Shown piece by piece: positions 7,786-16,701 of a stretch of DNA of 64,000 nucleotides (positions are counted from its first letter, which is position 1; each line of letters begins with the position of its first letter). Under the pieces are notes generated by a model, which was not told where the DNA came from, did not search any database, and was given only the letters and a program-made list of their open reading frames with translations. A program made the position numbers and the translations under genes. Source of the stretch: an uncultured Treponema sp. (lineage in GTDB: Bacteria > Spirochaetota > Spirochaetia > Treponematales > Treponemataceae); assembly GCA_946411505.1 (NCBI GenBank), contig CAMKEG010000001.1, forward strand, positions 744,001-808,000, read 5' to 3'.

Positions 7786-8109
7786 ATGGCCGTAGTTCAA
7801 ATAAACATCTTAGGAACATCGTTCGCGCTCAGCGCCGAAGAAAACCTCCCATACCTTGAAAAAATTCGCGACTACTACAAGAACGTTTGCGACGAAATAC
7901 AAAAAAACGACGGCATACAAGACCAAAAAAAGGCCGCCGTCCTTGCCGGAATCTTAATCGCCGACGAGCTTTTTAAGGAAAAGCAAAAGGCGCTGGAAGA
8001 CAAGGACGCCGCGCAAAAAAACAGCGACGGCTACGACCCCTTGGCCGACATGGAAGCCGACCGCCTTACAAAAAAAATGATAGAAAAAATCGACAAGGCG
8101 CTTGAATGA
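7786..8109 (+). CDS. zapA: Cell division protein ZapA family
   Basis: 107-residue protein. The N-terminal segment VVQINILGTSFALSAEENLPYLEKI is the ZapA fold that begins with a short strand recalling the substrate for FtsZ binding, and the C-terminal half is a charged helix (ELFKEKQKALEDKD) for coiled-coil tetramer formation. ZapA cross-links FtsZ filaments in the cytoplasm. It follows the coiled-coil gene by 6 bases and overlaps the YaiI-family gene by four bases. Confidence 0.75.
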   Translation: MAVVQINILGTSFALSAEENLPYLEKIRDYYKNVCDEIQKNDGIQDQKKAAVLAGILIADELFKEKQKALEDKDAAQKNSDGYDPLADMEADRLTKKMIEKIDKALE

Positions 8110-8564
8110 AACGTGTTTTGGTCGACGCCGATTCCTGCCCGCAACGGGTTCGCGGCTGGCTCTTGTCTAGGGCAAAAAAAAATCTTATTGAACTTGCGTT
8201 CGTCGCAAACCGCGACCTGACGCCGGACGAAAAGGCGCCCGGCCAGATTCCAAACTTTAAAATGCTTGTATGCCCAAAGGAGAGCCAAGCGGCCGACAAT
8301 TGGATTTTGCAAAACGCAGGCGGAGACGACATTGTCGTCACCCGCGACATTCCCTTGGCCGCCGCGCTCTTGGAAAAAGGAGTCGCGGTGATTAACGACC
8401 GCGGAAAAATTTTTGACAAAGAAAACATCGTCCGCGCCTTGAAGGAGCGCGAGCTAAGCCTTCAAATGACGGAACTTGGCTTGGGCACAAAAAGGCGGGA
8501 TTCTTACGGACAAAAAAATTTCGAGCTTTTTGCCGAGGCTTTCAACAAAAAAATCCAAGAGTAA
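8106..8564 (+). CDS. YaiI/YqxD family protein (UPF0178)
   Basis: 152-residue protein of the YaiI/YqxD (DUF188) family, a PIN-like fold of unknown biochemical role. The hallmarks are VDADSCP at the N-terminus, the middle block VVTRDIPLAAALLEKG and the following NDRGKIFDKENI. The start overlaps zapA as ATGA. The family is small and conserved, so the name is safe while the function is not. Confidence 0.85.
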   Translation: MKRVLVDADSCPQRVRGWLLSRAKKNLIELAFVANRDLTPDEKAPGQIPNFKMLVCPKESQAADNWILQNAGGDDIVVTRDIPLAAALLEKGVAVINDRGKIFDKENIVRALKERELSLQMTELGLGTKRRDSYGQKNFELFAEAFNKKIQE

Positions 8565-8579
8565 AACGGAGCGCGCCGC

Positions 8580-10355
8580 TTATTCGCCGTAAGAATTGCT
8601 GATGGCAATCAAGCGGTCCTTGATTTGCATGAAGGCTTCGACGACTTCAGGGTCAAACTGGGTTCCCGCCGACTTTTTTATTTCATTTACGGCGTCTTCC
8701 ATTGTCCACGCCGGCTTGTAAACGCGCGCGTGGCTCAAGGCGTCAAACACGTCGGCCACCGAAACGATTCGCGCGGCGAGCGGGATTTCCTCGCCCTTAA
8801 GGGCTTCTGCCTTTGGAAGCGGATTGCCCTGCTCGTATGACATCCAGTCAATGTTTCCAGGATAGCCGCGCGAGCCGTCCCACCATTCATGGTGACGCAA
8901 GTTGATGTCCTTGCACATTTCAAAGAGCGGCGAACTGAAGGCCTTGAACAATTGCGCGCCCAAACAAGTGTGGCTGTTCATAATGGCGCGCTCGTCGTCG
9001 TCAAAACGGCCTGGCTTTTTAAGAATTTTGTCTTCGATTCCAATCTTTCCAAAGTCGTGGCACTTGCTGGCGGTGGCCAAAAAGTCGCGGAATTTTTCGC
9101 GCTCGGACTCGCCAACCTGATGGTTGAAGGCCCAGCGGTCGTAAATTTCCACCGAAAATTTTGAGACGCGGGTTACGTGCATTCCCGTTTCTTTTGGGTC
9201 GCGCATGTTGGCCATGGAAGTCATCGCCTCGACCAAGTCGCGGCGGCTTTTGGCTTGTCCCAAAGCGTTGGCGGCGTTGGCGGCAAAGTGGTTTATGTAA
9301 AGTTCGGCGTCTTCGTCAAATTCGATGTACTCGCCGTCCTCGTTCTTTGCGTTGATGATTTGAAGGACGCCAAGCAAGCTGGAATCCGCGATTTTTAGCG
9401 GAATCGTGAGCATTGACTTTGTGTGGTATCCTGTCGCCGTGTCCGACGCCGGGTTAAAGGAATACGGAACGCCATCTGGAATTTTATATGCGTCGTGAAT
9501 GTTCAAGGTTTCGCCGCTCAAGGCGACATAGCCCGAAATTGACTTTTCCGTTATCGGGAAGGAAAAGGCCAAGAAGGGAAGCTTTTCGCCGGGCTGAAGC
9601 TTGGCGCTTTGCGTGTCGTTTTGCGCGTACTTAATCGCAAGGTTCTTTCCTTGGACTTCGTAAATAGAGCCCGCGTCGGCGTTGACGATTTTTCGAGCCT
9701 CGGTAAGAATGCGTTCGAGCAAAACGTCGATGTCTTGTATTTCGTTGAGCTTTTGGTCAATTTCAAAAATGCTCTGCAAGTGCTTTCCGCGATACGCCGC
9801 GCTTGAAAGTTCCGCCGACTCCGCCATTTCCAAAGCGGAAGAAATGCTCAAGGTCAAGTCTTGGGCCAACTCCAAGTCTTCGTCGGAGAAGGTCGTGACG
9901 TTTCCGTCTTTGTCAAGCCTGTTTATAAGCTGCAAAACGCCGAGAACCCGGCCGCCGGCGACAAACAAGGGAAGCGCGATTGAGGACTTGGTTTTGTAGC
10001 CCGTGACCACGTCCGTTCCGATGTTGAATTTGTACGGCTTGTCAGGCGGAATGTTGTAAGCGTCCAAAACGTTCAAGGGCTCTTTTGAAAGAACGCAATA
10101 GCCCGCGATTGAAGTTTTTGTTATGGGGAATGAAAAAGACACAAAAGGCAAGTCCTCGCCCTCAGCCAAATCCTTTTGCTGAGTGTCGTTTTGCGCCCGC
10201 CTTATGGTGAGTTTTTTGTCGTCTACAATATAGATGGAGCCCGCGTCCGAGGGAATCACCTTGCGGGTCTGCGTCAAAAGAGAATCCAATAAATCGTCAA
10301 AATCCTTAATGCTTGACAGCTTATTTGTGACTTTTTTCAACTCTTCCTTTTCCAT
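8580..10355 (-). CDS. GAF-GAF-HD-GYP cyclic-di-GMP phosphodiesterase-like protein
   Basis: 591-residue cytoplasmic signalling protein. Two closely similar GAF domains occupy about residues 15-185 and 205-370 (each with an AGSIY motif and a PFxxFSFPITxxSIxGY block), so they arose by duplication. The C-terminal HD-GYP domain holds CHDFGK, then HHEWWDGSRGYPG, then VSVADVFDALSH. HD-GYP enzymes hydrolyse cyclic-di-GMP. The ATG at 10355 is chosen because the ATG at 10367 overlaps the -10 box. GAF ligands cannot be told from sequence. Confidence 0.85.
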   Translation of the reverse strand: MEKEELKKVTNKLSSIKDFDDLLDSLLTQTRKVIPSDAGSIYIVDDKKLTIRRAQNDTQQKDLAEGEDLPFVSFSFPITKTSIAGYCVLSKEPLNVLDAYNIPPDKPYKFNIGTDVVTGYKTKSSIALPLFVAGGRVLGVLQLINRLDKDGNVTTFSDEDLELAQDLTLSISSALEMAESAELSSAAYRGKHLQSIFEIDQKLNEIQDIDVLLERILTEARKIVNADAGSIYEVQGKNLAIKYAQNDTQSAKLQPGEKLPFLAFSFPITEKSISGYVALSGETLNIHDAYKIPDGVPYSFNPASDTATGYHTKSMLTIPLKIADSSLLGVLQIINAKNEDGEYIEFDEDAELYINHFAANAANALGQAKSRRDLVEAMTSMANMRDPKETGMHVTRVSKFSVEIYDRWAFNHQVGESEREKFRDFLATASKCHDFGKIGIEDKILKKPGRFDDDERAIMNSHTCLGAQLFKAFSSPLFEMCKDINLRHHEWWDGSRGYPGNIDWMSYEQGNPLPKAEALKGEEIPLAARIVSVADVFDALSHARVYKPAWTMEDAVNEIKKSAGTQFDPEVVEAFMQIKDRLIAISNSYGE

Positions 10356-10365
10356 ATGCGAATCC

Positions 10366-10394
10366 ATTATAAAATATTCATAAAACTTTGTCTA
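10366..10394 (-). promoter_or_regulatory. Promoter of the HD-GYP gene, leaderless type
   Basis: TAGACA (10389-10394) and TATAAT (10366-10371) are 17 bases apart on the minus strand. The ATG at 10355 starts 10 bases after the -10 box, leaving a leader of about 3 bases; no ribosome-binding site is visible. Confidence 0.55.
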
Positions 10395-10435
10395 CAATAA
10401 TTTTTTGTTTTTTTCTTTGGCGGAAAATCTGGCTT

Positions 10436-11293
10436 TCATTTCGCCGAGGCCTTTTGGAAAAGGCAAAAATATATGGGGCCCGCGCCGCCTTGCATGTCCG
10501 GCAATATCGAAAAGCCCAAAGTTTTTTCCTCAAATTTTGGCAATAAAGAAAGGTCAAAAAAGGGCGCAATTTCTTTCCTGCCCTTCTCTTGCGCGGCAAA
10601 AAGTTCCTGGACCGGAACGGCGCGGGCCTCGGGAAATTTTTTCAGCAAGCGCTCCGCGACTCCTTCGTTTTCCGCGCGGTCAAGGGCGCAAGTTGAATAA
10701 AGCAAATGGCCGCCCTCGTTAAGGATTCTAAAGGCCGACGACAAAAGCGCCCATTGCTGCATCGCAAGGCTTTTTACCCGCGCCGGCGACCATTCGGCCA
10801 AATATTTTGGGTCGTTCAAAACATGGCGCTCGGAGGAACAAGGCGCGTCAAGCAAAATCGCGTCATAAGAGGCGTCCTCCTTTTTGCACAAAAGCGCTCC
10901 GTCGCCGCAAGACAGCTGGACGCGCTCCTGGACGGAAGCCGGCAAGTTTTCGGCCACAACTTTTTTCAGCCGCTGGAACCTGTCAAAAGAGCGCTCGTTG
11001 CACCTTAACGAAGCGCCGCGCTCCATTCGGCTGGCAAGAACAAGGCTCTTTCCGCCCGGGGCAGCGCACATGTCAAGAATTTTATTGGCCTTTTCCAAAG
11101 GCAGGCTTATTGCGGCCAAGACGCTGGCGGAATCCAAAAAATACGCGGCCCCTTCTTGGGCTTTAAATTCCTTTGGCTCGCTTTCCTTAAGGAGCGCGGC
11201 TTTTAGGCCTTGCCAACGTTCCGCAAAAACAGATGCGTAATATTCTTCAAAAGCTTCCGCGCCGCGAGGGGAAGCGCCCTTATTCTTGGACAT
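10436..11293 (-). CDS. RsmB/RsmF-type RNA (cytosine-5) methyltransferase
   Basis: 285-residue NOL1/NOP2/Sun family enzyme that methylates cytosine C5 in rRNA or tRNA with SAM. The SAM motif is DMCAAPGGKS, motif IV is DAPCSSERHV with one catalytic cysteine, and motif VI is STCAL with the second. Upstream RNA-binding domains (NusB or PUA) are absent, so it is a short form. It contains a KAQEG segment encoded by the short repeat GCCCAAGA. The ATG at 11293 overlaps the upstream gene end by 14 bases; a longer frame to 11452 is antisense-like and rejected. Confidence 0.85.
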   Translation of the reverse strand: MSKNKGASPRGAEAFEEYYASVFAERWQGLKAALLKESEPKEFKAQEGAAYFLDSASVLAAISLPLEKANKILDMCAAPGGKSLVLASRMERGASLRCNERSFDRFQRLKKVVAENLPASVQERVQLSCGDGALLCKKEDASYDAILLDAPCSSERHVLNDPKYLAEWSPARVKSLAMQQWALLSSAFRILNEGGHLLYSTCALDRAENEGVAERLLKKFPEARAVPVQELFAAQEKGRKEIAPFFDLSLLPKFEEKTLGFSILPDMQGGAGPIYFCLFQKASAK

Positions 11294-12674
11294 ATTTTTC
11301 AACAAGCTCCTGGTTGAGTTTTTTTGCTCCGTAAAAGCGCTCCATCCGTTCTTCAAGGGAGGAGCCTGCGTAAAAGTTTTTTGCCGGGCAAGGCCGAACC
11401 GTCCGCGCCTTAAAATCCCATTCAAGGATGCCGGCGGAAAGCTTAAAGGCAAAGACGCGCTTTATCGAGTCGTCGGCCGCCGTCTTGAAAGCGGCGTCGG
11501 ACTGGTATAATTTCTTGACGATTTTCCATTCGTTCACAAAGCGCTTTTCGCTCATCAAAATGCAGTTGACGCCCGCAAGAATCGCGGCCTTGACCGCGCG
11601 CTCGGACGGCCAGCCGTTTTTTTCAAGCGCGGCCATAAAAATGTCGTCCGAAAAAACAAGGCCTTCAAAGCCCGCTTTTTTTCGCAGCGTTTCTTTTATC
11701 CAAAAAGCGCTAAGGCTCGCGGGCGTTTGGGCGGCGGCGTTTTCCCCAAAACCGTCTACGCTTGCCAAGGCGTGGCTCATCAAGACGCCGCAAGGCCTTA
11801 GCGCGCAAAGTTCGGAAAAAGGCTTCAAGACGTCGCGGTCAAAGCCGTCGCCAGAAAACGAAATGACCGGAAGCGCCCTGTGGGGATCCACGCTGTTGTT
11901 GCCGGGAAAATGCTTTAAGACGGCGCCAACCTTGTTTGTCTGATAGGCCAGGACTGCCGCCGAGCCGTATTCAACGACTTGCCGAGCGCCGCCAAAAGAG
12001 CGGCCGTCCAAAAATTTTTGGTTGCTTTCATTTTGAACTTCGACGACAGGCGAAAGGTTCATGTCAAAGCCAAGCGCGCACAATTGAATCGCGTTCAAAG
12101 AATAAAGGGAAAAGGCCTCTTTTGGATTGACGTTGCCGGAGACCCATTCGTTTTCGGGCAAGGGGCCGGCCACGCCGCGCAAACGGTTTACGTAGCCGCC
12201 TTCCGCGTCAAGGCACAAAAAAGGCGCCGGCTCGCCGTTCTCCAAAGCGAAGGCGCGGACGGAATCTGTGAAGGCGGCGATTTTTTCCGGCTCTTTTGCT
12301 ATGTTGAAGGAAAAGAAAATGTAGCCGCCAGGAATCAGGGGCGCGTCTTTGACTTTCGCGTCGTCATCGTCCAAGCGTTCGACAAAGAAAAATTTTTCGT
12401 TTCCCTCAAGGTTTATCACAAAAAGCTGCGCCAAGCGTTCCCGCAAGCTGACGCTTTGAATGTAGGAGTCAAGCGCGGCGGATTTTTCATCGCGCAGCTC
12501 GCGGGCGGCAAGTTCCGCGCGCGCCGCCGCCTCTCGCGATTTTTTTTCGCGTAAAAGGATTTTTGCGTCTTTTTGGCAAGAAGAAAAAAAGGAAAGGCAA
12601 ATAAAAGCGGCGGCAACAATCCAAGCCAAAGGCCGGGAAAAGCGCCGCCCTTTGATTTTTACTTTATGAGGCAC
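11280..12674 (-). CDS. Glycoside hydrolase family 3 lipoprotein (beta-N-acetylhexosaminidase-like)
   Basis: 464-residue exported lipoprotein. The N-terminus (KIKGRRFSRPLAWI, then a hydrophobic core ending FFSSC) is a lipoprotein signal. The family 3 landmarks are present: KHFPGNNSVDPHRALP (related to the NagZ KHFPGHG...DxH loop, with GHG changed to GNN) and the nucleophile motif GLVFSDDIFM. NagZ-type enzymes cut GlcNAc from muropeptides. The start is GTG at 12674, inside the end of the TRAP permease gene; the frame stays open to 13289 only by reading antisense-like sequence. It is the fourth gene of the TRAP operon. Confidence 0.75.
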   Translation of the reverse strand: MPHKVKIKGRRFSRPLAWIVAAAFICLSFFSSCQKDAKILLREKKSREAAARAELAARELRDEKSAALDSYIQSVSLRERLAQLFVINLEGNEKFFFVERLDDDDAKVKDAPLIPGGYIFFSFNIAKEPEKIAAFTDSVRAFALENGEPAPFLCLDAEGGYVNRLRGVAGPLPENEWVSGNVNPKEAFSLYSLNAIQLCALGFDMNLSPVVEVQNESNQKFLDGRSFGGARQVVEYGSAAVLAYQTNKVGAVLKHFPGNNSVDPHRALPVISFSGDGFDRDVLKPFSELCALRPCGVLMSHALASVDGFGENAAAQTPASLSAFWIKETLRKKAGFEGLVFSDDIFMAALEKNGWPSERAVKAAILAGVNCILMSEKRFVNEWKIVKKLYQSDAAFKTAADDSIKRVFAFKLSAGILEWDFKARTVRPCPAKNFYAGSSLEERMERFYGAKKLNQELVEKYVQE

Positions 12675-14521
12675 GTCGTGAAAGCCGGAATGTAAGTTAT
12701 GAGCAAGAGGACGACCAACTGGACAATCAAGAAAGGCAAAACGCCCTTTATCACTTGTCCGACCGGCTTTTTGAACGTGTAAGAAGAAATGAACAAGTCC
12801 ATTCCGACCGGCGGCGTCAAGAAGCCGATGCTCAAGTTCATTATGAATATGACTCCCGCCTGAACCACCGGAACGCCAAAGGCGGCCGCGCTGTAAAGAA
12901 AAAGCGGAGAGACTAGCAGTATGGCCGAATAAATGTCCATCAAGCAGCCAACGACCAAGAGAGCCAAGTTCATCAAGAACAAAAAGACATACTTGTTCTT
13001 TACATAGCTTGTGATGAACAAGGTGACAGTCTCGGGAATGTTGGCGTCCTGCATCCAATAGCTTAAGCCGGCGGCAGCTCCGATGATGAAAAGGATTCCT
13101 CCTGAAACAGGAACGCTGTCCGCAATGACCCGCGCGGTTTGCTTTACGCCAAAGTCGCGGCGGAACAAGAAGACCAAGGCCACCGCGTAGATGACCGCGA
13201 AAGAGGCCACTTGGAACAAGTTGAAGAAGCCGGTGAAGTACGTGACGCAAATCAAAACCGGCAAAAGAAGTTCGGGAACGCAGTTGCAAAAAGACTTTGC
13301 GATTGCCTTCAATGAAAAGGCGGGCCTGTCCTGCTTGTTGTCAAAAACGATTCCCAAGACAATCATAGAAAGCGCCATGACAGCGCCGGGAATCAAGGCT
13401 CCGACAAAAAGGGTTATGACGTCAAAGCCCGGCTCAAACTGCGTGATGACCGTGTAGTTGGAAGAAGCGTACATGATGATGGCTACGCTGGGCGGGAACA
13501 AAAGTCCGACCGCCCCGCAAGAAGTGATGAGGCTTTCGGCCCTGTCCTTTTCGTAGCCGGAGCCGGTCAAGATTACGGCGAGCAAGGAGCCGAGCGCCAA
13601 AATCGTCACGCCGGAAACTCCCGTGAACGTGGAGAAGAACGTCAAAACCAAAACCGCCGCGACAACCGTACCGCCCCTGAACCAGCCGAAAAGCGCGCGG
13701 AACAATTCCACAAAGCGCTTGCCCGCGCTGCCTTGCGCCAAAACATAGCCCGCGATTGTGAACAAGGGAATAGCGGCGATGGACTTGTCGGCGAGCTTTG
13801 AATAGGCTTCAATCGGAATTACGTCGATGTAGCCGCCCGCCTTTGAAAAAATCACGTAAGTGATTCCGCTGATGACGACAAAAAGCGGAACGCCGGCAAA
13901 AGCCAGGACGACAAGGACAACGACCAAAAGCAAAACGGACTTGTCGCAAAAGGCGTTCCAGCCGTCGGCCAGCGCGTACAAGGCCGGCAAATCAGAGTTG
14001 CCGGTCCAGTACCAAATGATTCCGGTTACGGCGCTCATCGAAGTCAAGACGCCGAAGACTGTTCCGGCTGACACAGCGACAATTCCCGCCTTGCCTTCCG
14101 CGCATTGGAAAAGCAAAATCAGAATCATCAAGAAGCAAAGGGGATAAAAGGCGAAATAAACTTTTTCCGCGAAAAAGAGGGCCCTTGCGGTGAACTGGTC
14201 GGGATTTGTTATTTGCAAAAACGAAGCGAAAAAAAGCTGGGTGATTATGAGCGCCGTGGCAAAAGAGGCGACGGCCTTAAAGACCTTCCGCGCCTTTTCC
14301 GGAAACTTGTCCGTCACGTTGGCCAAACTCAGCGCGCGTTTTTCGCGCCAAGTAATCAAGCCCGCGACGCAAGCGAAGACAAAGGCGATGTTGACTATTA
14401 TCCTGTCGGCGTCCATGACTTGCAAATGCAAGTTGTCCTGCATCACCTTGATTACAAGCGCCGTTACGCTCAACAGAGCGACAAGCGCGACCGCAAACGT
14501 GTCCTCAATCTTCTTAAGCAT
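12659..14521 (-). CDS. TRAP transporter permease, fused small (DctQ) and large (DctM) subunits
   Basis: 620-residue inner-membrane protein. The first 190 residues give four hydrophobic spans like DctQ, and the rest about twelve spans like DctM, with the conserved loop ALGSLLAVILTGSGYEKDRAESLITSCG and the end motif FLTPPVGMDLF. TRAP transporters import organic acids using an ion gradient and a periplasmic binding protein. The gene starts at the stop of the binding-protein gene (overlap of one base). The fused form corresponds to the T. pallidum arrangement next to TatP. Confidence 0.9.
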   Translation of the reverse strand: MLKKIEDTFAVALVALLSVTALVIKVMQDNLHLQVMDADRIIVNIAFVFACVAGLITWREKRALSLANVTDKFPEKARKVFKAVASFATALIITQLFFASFLQITNPDQFTARALFFAEKVYFAFYPLCFLMILILLFQCAEGKAGIVAVSAGTVFGVLTSMSAVTGIIWYWTGNSDLPALYALADGWNAFCDKSVLLLVVVLVVLAFAGVPLFVVISGITYVIFSKAGGYIDVIPIEAYSKLADKSIAAIPLFTIAGYVLAQGSAGKRFVELFRALFGWFRGGTVVAAVLVLTFFSTFTGVSGVTILALGSLLAVILTGSGYEKDRAESLITSCGAVGLLFPPSVAIIMYASSNYTVITQFEPGFDVITLFVGALIPGAVMALSMIVLGIVFDNKQDRPAFSLKAIAKSFCNCVPELLLPVLICVTYFTGFFNLFQVASFAVIYAVALVFLFRRDFGVKQTARVIADSVPVSGGILFIIGAAAGLSYWMQDANIPETVTLFITSYVKNKYVFLFLMNLALLVVGCLMDIYSAILLVSPLFLYSAAAFGVPVVQAGVIFIMNLSIGFLTPPVGMDLFISSYTFKKPVGQVIKGVLPFLIVQLVVLLLITYIPAFTTCLIK

Positions 14522-15555
14522 TAGTTGCCCCTAAATTTATTAAGGAATGCCGCGATGCGCTCGTACAAATCCTTGTCGGCCACAGGAGTCTTTGAGTCGT
14601 ACATGTAGCGGGCCGCGACGGTGAACTCGTCGTTCCAAACCTTAAGCTGGCTGTCGTTGGGCGTGAACACGGTGGCTCCGCCGCTTTCGCATCTTTTCTT
14701 ATACTCAATGTCGTTCTTTTGCTGGGCCTCGATGAATTTTCTCTCGGCCTTCTTGATGCTGGCCATAAGCTCGGGCTTGAACTTGTCGGGAATGGCGTCC
14801 CATTCGGCCTTTGAGATGACGAACGTGACCATTACAGGGCAAAGAGGCACGTCCAAAATGTTTGTGAGAGTCTTGTAATATTGGGCGGCGTATCCGTACA
14901 TCGGAATCGTGAAGACGCCCTCGACTCCGCCCGGTGTCTTCATGCTCTGCAAAAGCTTGTCCGCGGGAACGTCCAGCGTAAGGTAGCCGGCGGCCTTGAA
15001 GGCGTTGGCCAGCAAGGGCGAGGTGTTTCCGCCTACGGTAAGGCGCTGCTTTTTAAGGTCGGCCGGAGTGTGGACGGGATTTTTTGTGAAGAAGTAGCAC
15101 CAGCCGATGTTGAAGAATCCCAAGACGGTGTAGCCTTTGGCTTCAAGCGGCTTTTGCATTTCCGGAGTGAACTCGTCAAGGACGGCGTTGACTTCCTCCT
15201 GGTTTTTAAACATGAGGGGAACGCACAAGGTCATGATGTGGCTTTCCGGACAGAAGGAGTCGATTCCGAGCGAAGTGAAAACCGCTCCGCCAATAGGGGG
15301 CTTTTGTCCGGGGCGGACGGAATTTAGCTTTTTGATGACTCCGCCTTCTCCGCCCATAGAGTCGGAATTCATGAACTGCAGCTCCACTTCGCCGCCAGTG
15401 ATTCTGGCCCAGTCGGCGGAAATAGTCCGCTGGTCGACGTCCCAAGAGGAGCGGGCCGGAGCGACCGAAGCCACCTTTATTATTGTTTTTGCGGAAGCTG
15501 TTCCCGCCAAAGACGCCGCCAAAAGGACGGCCGCGATTTTCTTAAAAGTTTTCAT
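14521..15555 (-). CDS. tatP: TRAP transporter substrate-binding protein (DctP/TatP)
   Basis: 344-residue periplasmic binding protein. A signal peptide (MKTFKKIAAVLLAASLAGTASA) is cleaved after residue 22. The mature part follows the DctP fold (VASVAPARSSWD, then the TVGGN and TPGGVEGVFTIP regions in the hinge area). GGAGTG precedes the ATG. It lies 66 bases after tatT and overlaps the permease gene, like Tp0957 between Tp0956 and Tp0958. The ligand is unknown; hydrophobic ligands have been proposed for the T. pallidum system. Confidence 0.9.
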   Translation of the reverse strand: MKTFKKIAAVLLAASLAGTASAKTIIKVASVAPARSSWDVDQRTISADWARITGGEVELQFMNSDSMGGEGGVIKKLNSVRPGQKPPIGGAVFTSLGIDSFCPESHIMTLCVPLMFKNQEEVNAVLDEFTPEMQKPLEAKGYTVLGFFNIGWCYFFTKNPVHTPADLKKQRLTVGGNTSPLLANAFKAAGYLTLDVPADKLLQSMKTPGGVEGVFTIPMYGYAAQYYKTLTNILDVPLCPVMVTFVISKAEWDAIPDKFKPELMASIKKAERKFIEAQQKNDIEYKKRCESGGATVFTPNDSQLKVWNDEFTVAARYMYDSKTPVADKDLYERIAAFLNKFRGN

Positions 15556-15583
15556 ATTTCAACACTCCATATTTTTACGGCTG

Positions 15584-15608
15584 AACGCGCAAGCCTTGCG
15601 AGCGCGTT
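15584..15608 (-). other. Stem-loop between tatT and tatP
   Basis: AACGCGC (15584-15590) pairs with GCGCGTT (15602-15608) around a GCAAGGCTTGC core. It lies in the 66-base gap of the operon. It may be an mRNA stabilising or processing structure that adjusts the tatT to tatP ratio (inference). Confidence 0.45.
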
Positions 15609-15621
15609 TGTTTCCAATATT

Positions 15622-16590
15622 TTACCAAACGACAAAGTAATCGTCAACATGGTCCAAAAGGTACTGGGCCTTTTGCTGGTTCAAGACGCACATAAGGCGG
15701 TTTGAGGGGTCGTCGTCGGGATTTATGGACAAAGCCTTGTTCAAATACTCGATGAAGCCGTCCCTGTCGCCGGAAGGCTTTAAAACGCTTTGCGCGTAAG
15801 TGATGTAAACGCCCGGCGACTTTCCGCCGGAAGCCTTGAGCGCCTTTTCGTAACATTCAAGGCCGCGTTCGTAGTCGCCGCCAAAGTCCACCGGCGCGGC
15901 CGTGTAGAACTGGCAAAGCGCGTCCCAAATGGCCCCCCTGTTGTAGTCGGGGTCAAGGCTCGCCGCTTTTTCCAGCAAGGCCACAGGCCCTTGTATTGAA
16001 GAAAGCGCGTCAATGTCCAAGGGGTCGAGCGACCATGCGATGAGGCTGGCTCCGCCCGCCCAATAGGCCGCGTTGACGTCGTCCTTCGTGATTTTTGACA
16101 CCGCTTCCTTTATCGCGGCTTCGTCGCTGGACAAAAAGGCTTTTTCAAAGCCGGGCCAGCGGCTTTCAAAGACGTCAAGTATGTATTGGCGGCCTTTTAA
16201 GTAATGGTATTTGGCCCGGTTGAATTCCGAAACTTGCTTTTGGAGCTCGGCCACCGGCAAGGACTCGGCCGGCGTCTGGACGCAAAGGTTTCCGTACATC
16301 ACGTTAAGCTGGCCCGCCATTATTTGAAGGCCCTGATGGCTTGGATTTTGAAGCGCCAAGATTTCGTACATCTTCACAATCATCGGAAGAACTTCCGCTA
16401 TTATCTGCGGGTCCTTCTCTCCCATAAAGGCCATCATCATGTCGGGAGATCCGGCCTTTTTTGGAATGGCCGCGCCATTTTTATTGGAGCCAGCCGCCGC
16501 GTCGCCCAGCTTGTTGGCTATCATCGACTTGCAGGAAAAAAGCGCAAGGGAAAGAGCCGCCAGAGCGAAAATTTTTGAAAACATTCTCAT
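15622..16590 (-). CDS. tatT: TatT-like TPR lipoprotein associated with the TRAP transporter
   Basis: 322-residue lipoprotein. The signal MRMFSKIFALAALSLALFSC gives acylation at Cys20. The mature part is helical with TPR-like repeats (EYLNKALSINPDDDPSN; CYEKALKASGG). It resembles T. pallidum Tp0956 (TatT), which forms a trimer that binds TatP and offers a hydrophobic passage to it. The ATG at 16590 is chosen over 16626 because it begins 7 bases after a near-consensus promoter and starts a proper signal peptide. Confidence 0.85.
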   Translation of the reverse strand: MRMFSKIFALAALSLALFSCKSMIANKLGDAAAGSNKNGAAIPKKAGSPDMMMAFMGEKDPQIIAEVLPMIVKMYEILALQNPSHQGLQIMAGQLNVMYGNLCVQTPAESLPVAELQKQVSEFNRAKYHYLKGRQYILDVFESRWPGFEKAFLSSDEAAIKEAVSKITKDDVNAAYWAGGASLIAWSLDPLDIDALSSIQGPVALLEKAASLDPDYNRGAIWDALCQFYTAAPVDFGGDYERGLECYEKALKASGGKSPGVYITYAQSVLKPSGDRDGFIEYLNKALSINPDDDPSNRLMCVLNQQKAQYLLDHVDDYFVVW

Positions 16591-16597
16591 AATTAAA

Positions 16598-16626
16598 ATT
16601 ATAATAGAAGAATCCGCGTTGGTCAA
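16598..16626 (-). promoter_or_regulatory. Promoter of tatT, leaderless type, with symmetric -10
   Basis: TTGACC (16621-16626) and TATAAT (16598-16603) are 17 bases apart on the minus strand, and the ATG follows 7 bases after the -10 box. The -10 box is part of ATTATAAT (16598-16605), which reads the same on both strands. On the plus strand TTGAAA (16575-16580) precedes it by 19 bases, so it could also fire toward the ankyrin gene. Confidence 0.6.
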
Positions 16627-16701
16627 TTAAAAAATTAAAAGGCTAATATTGCGAATCAAATTTCCGATAATGAAAAAGAATGCCTATAAAAAAATTACGG
16701 G

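Noticed and set aside
12675-13289. N-terminal extension of the family 3 glycosidase frame
   Set aside because: It reads the TRAP permease gene in another frame and shows no family similarity; the signal peptide begins near 12674.
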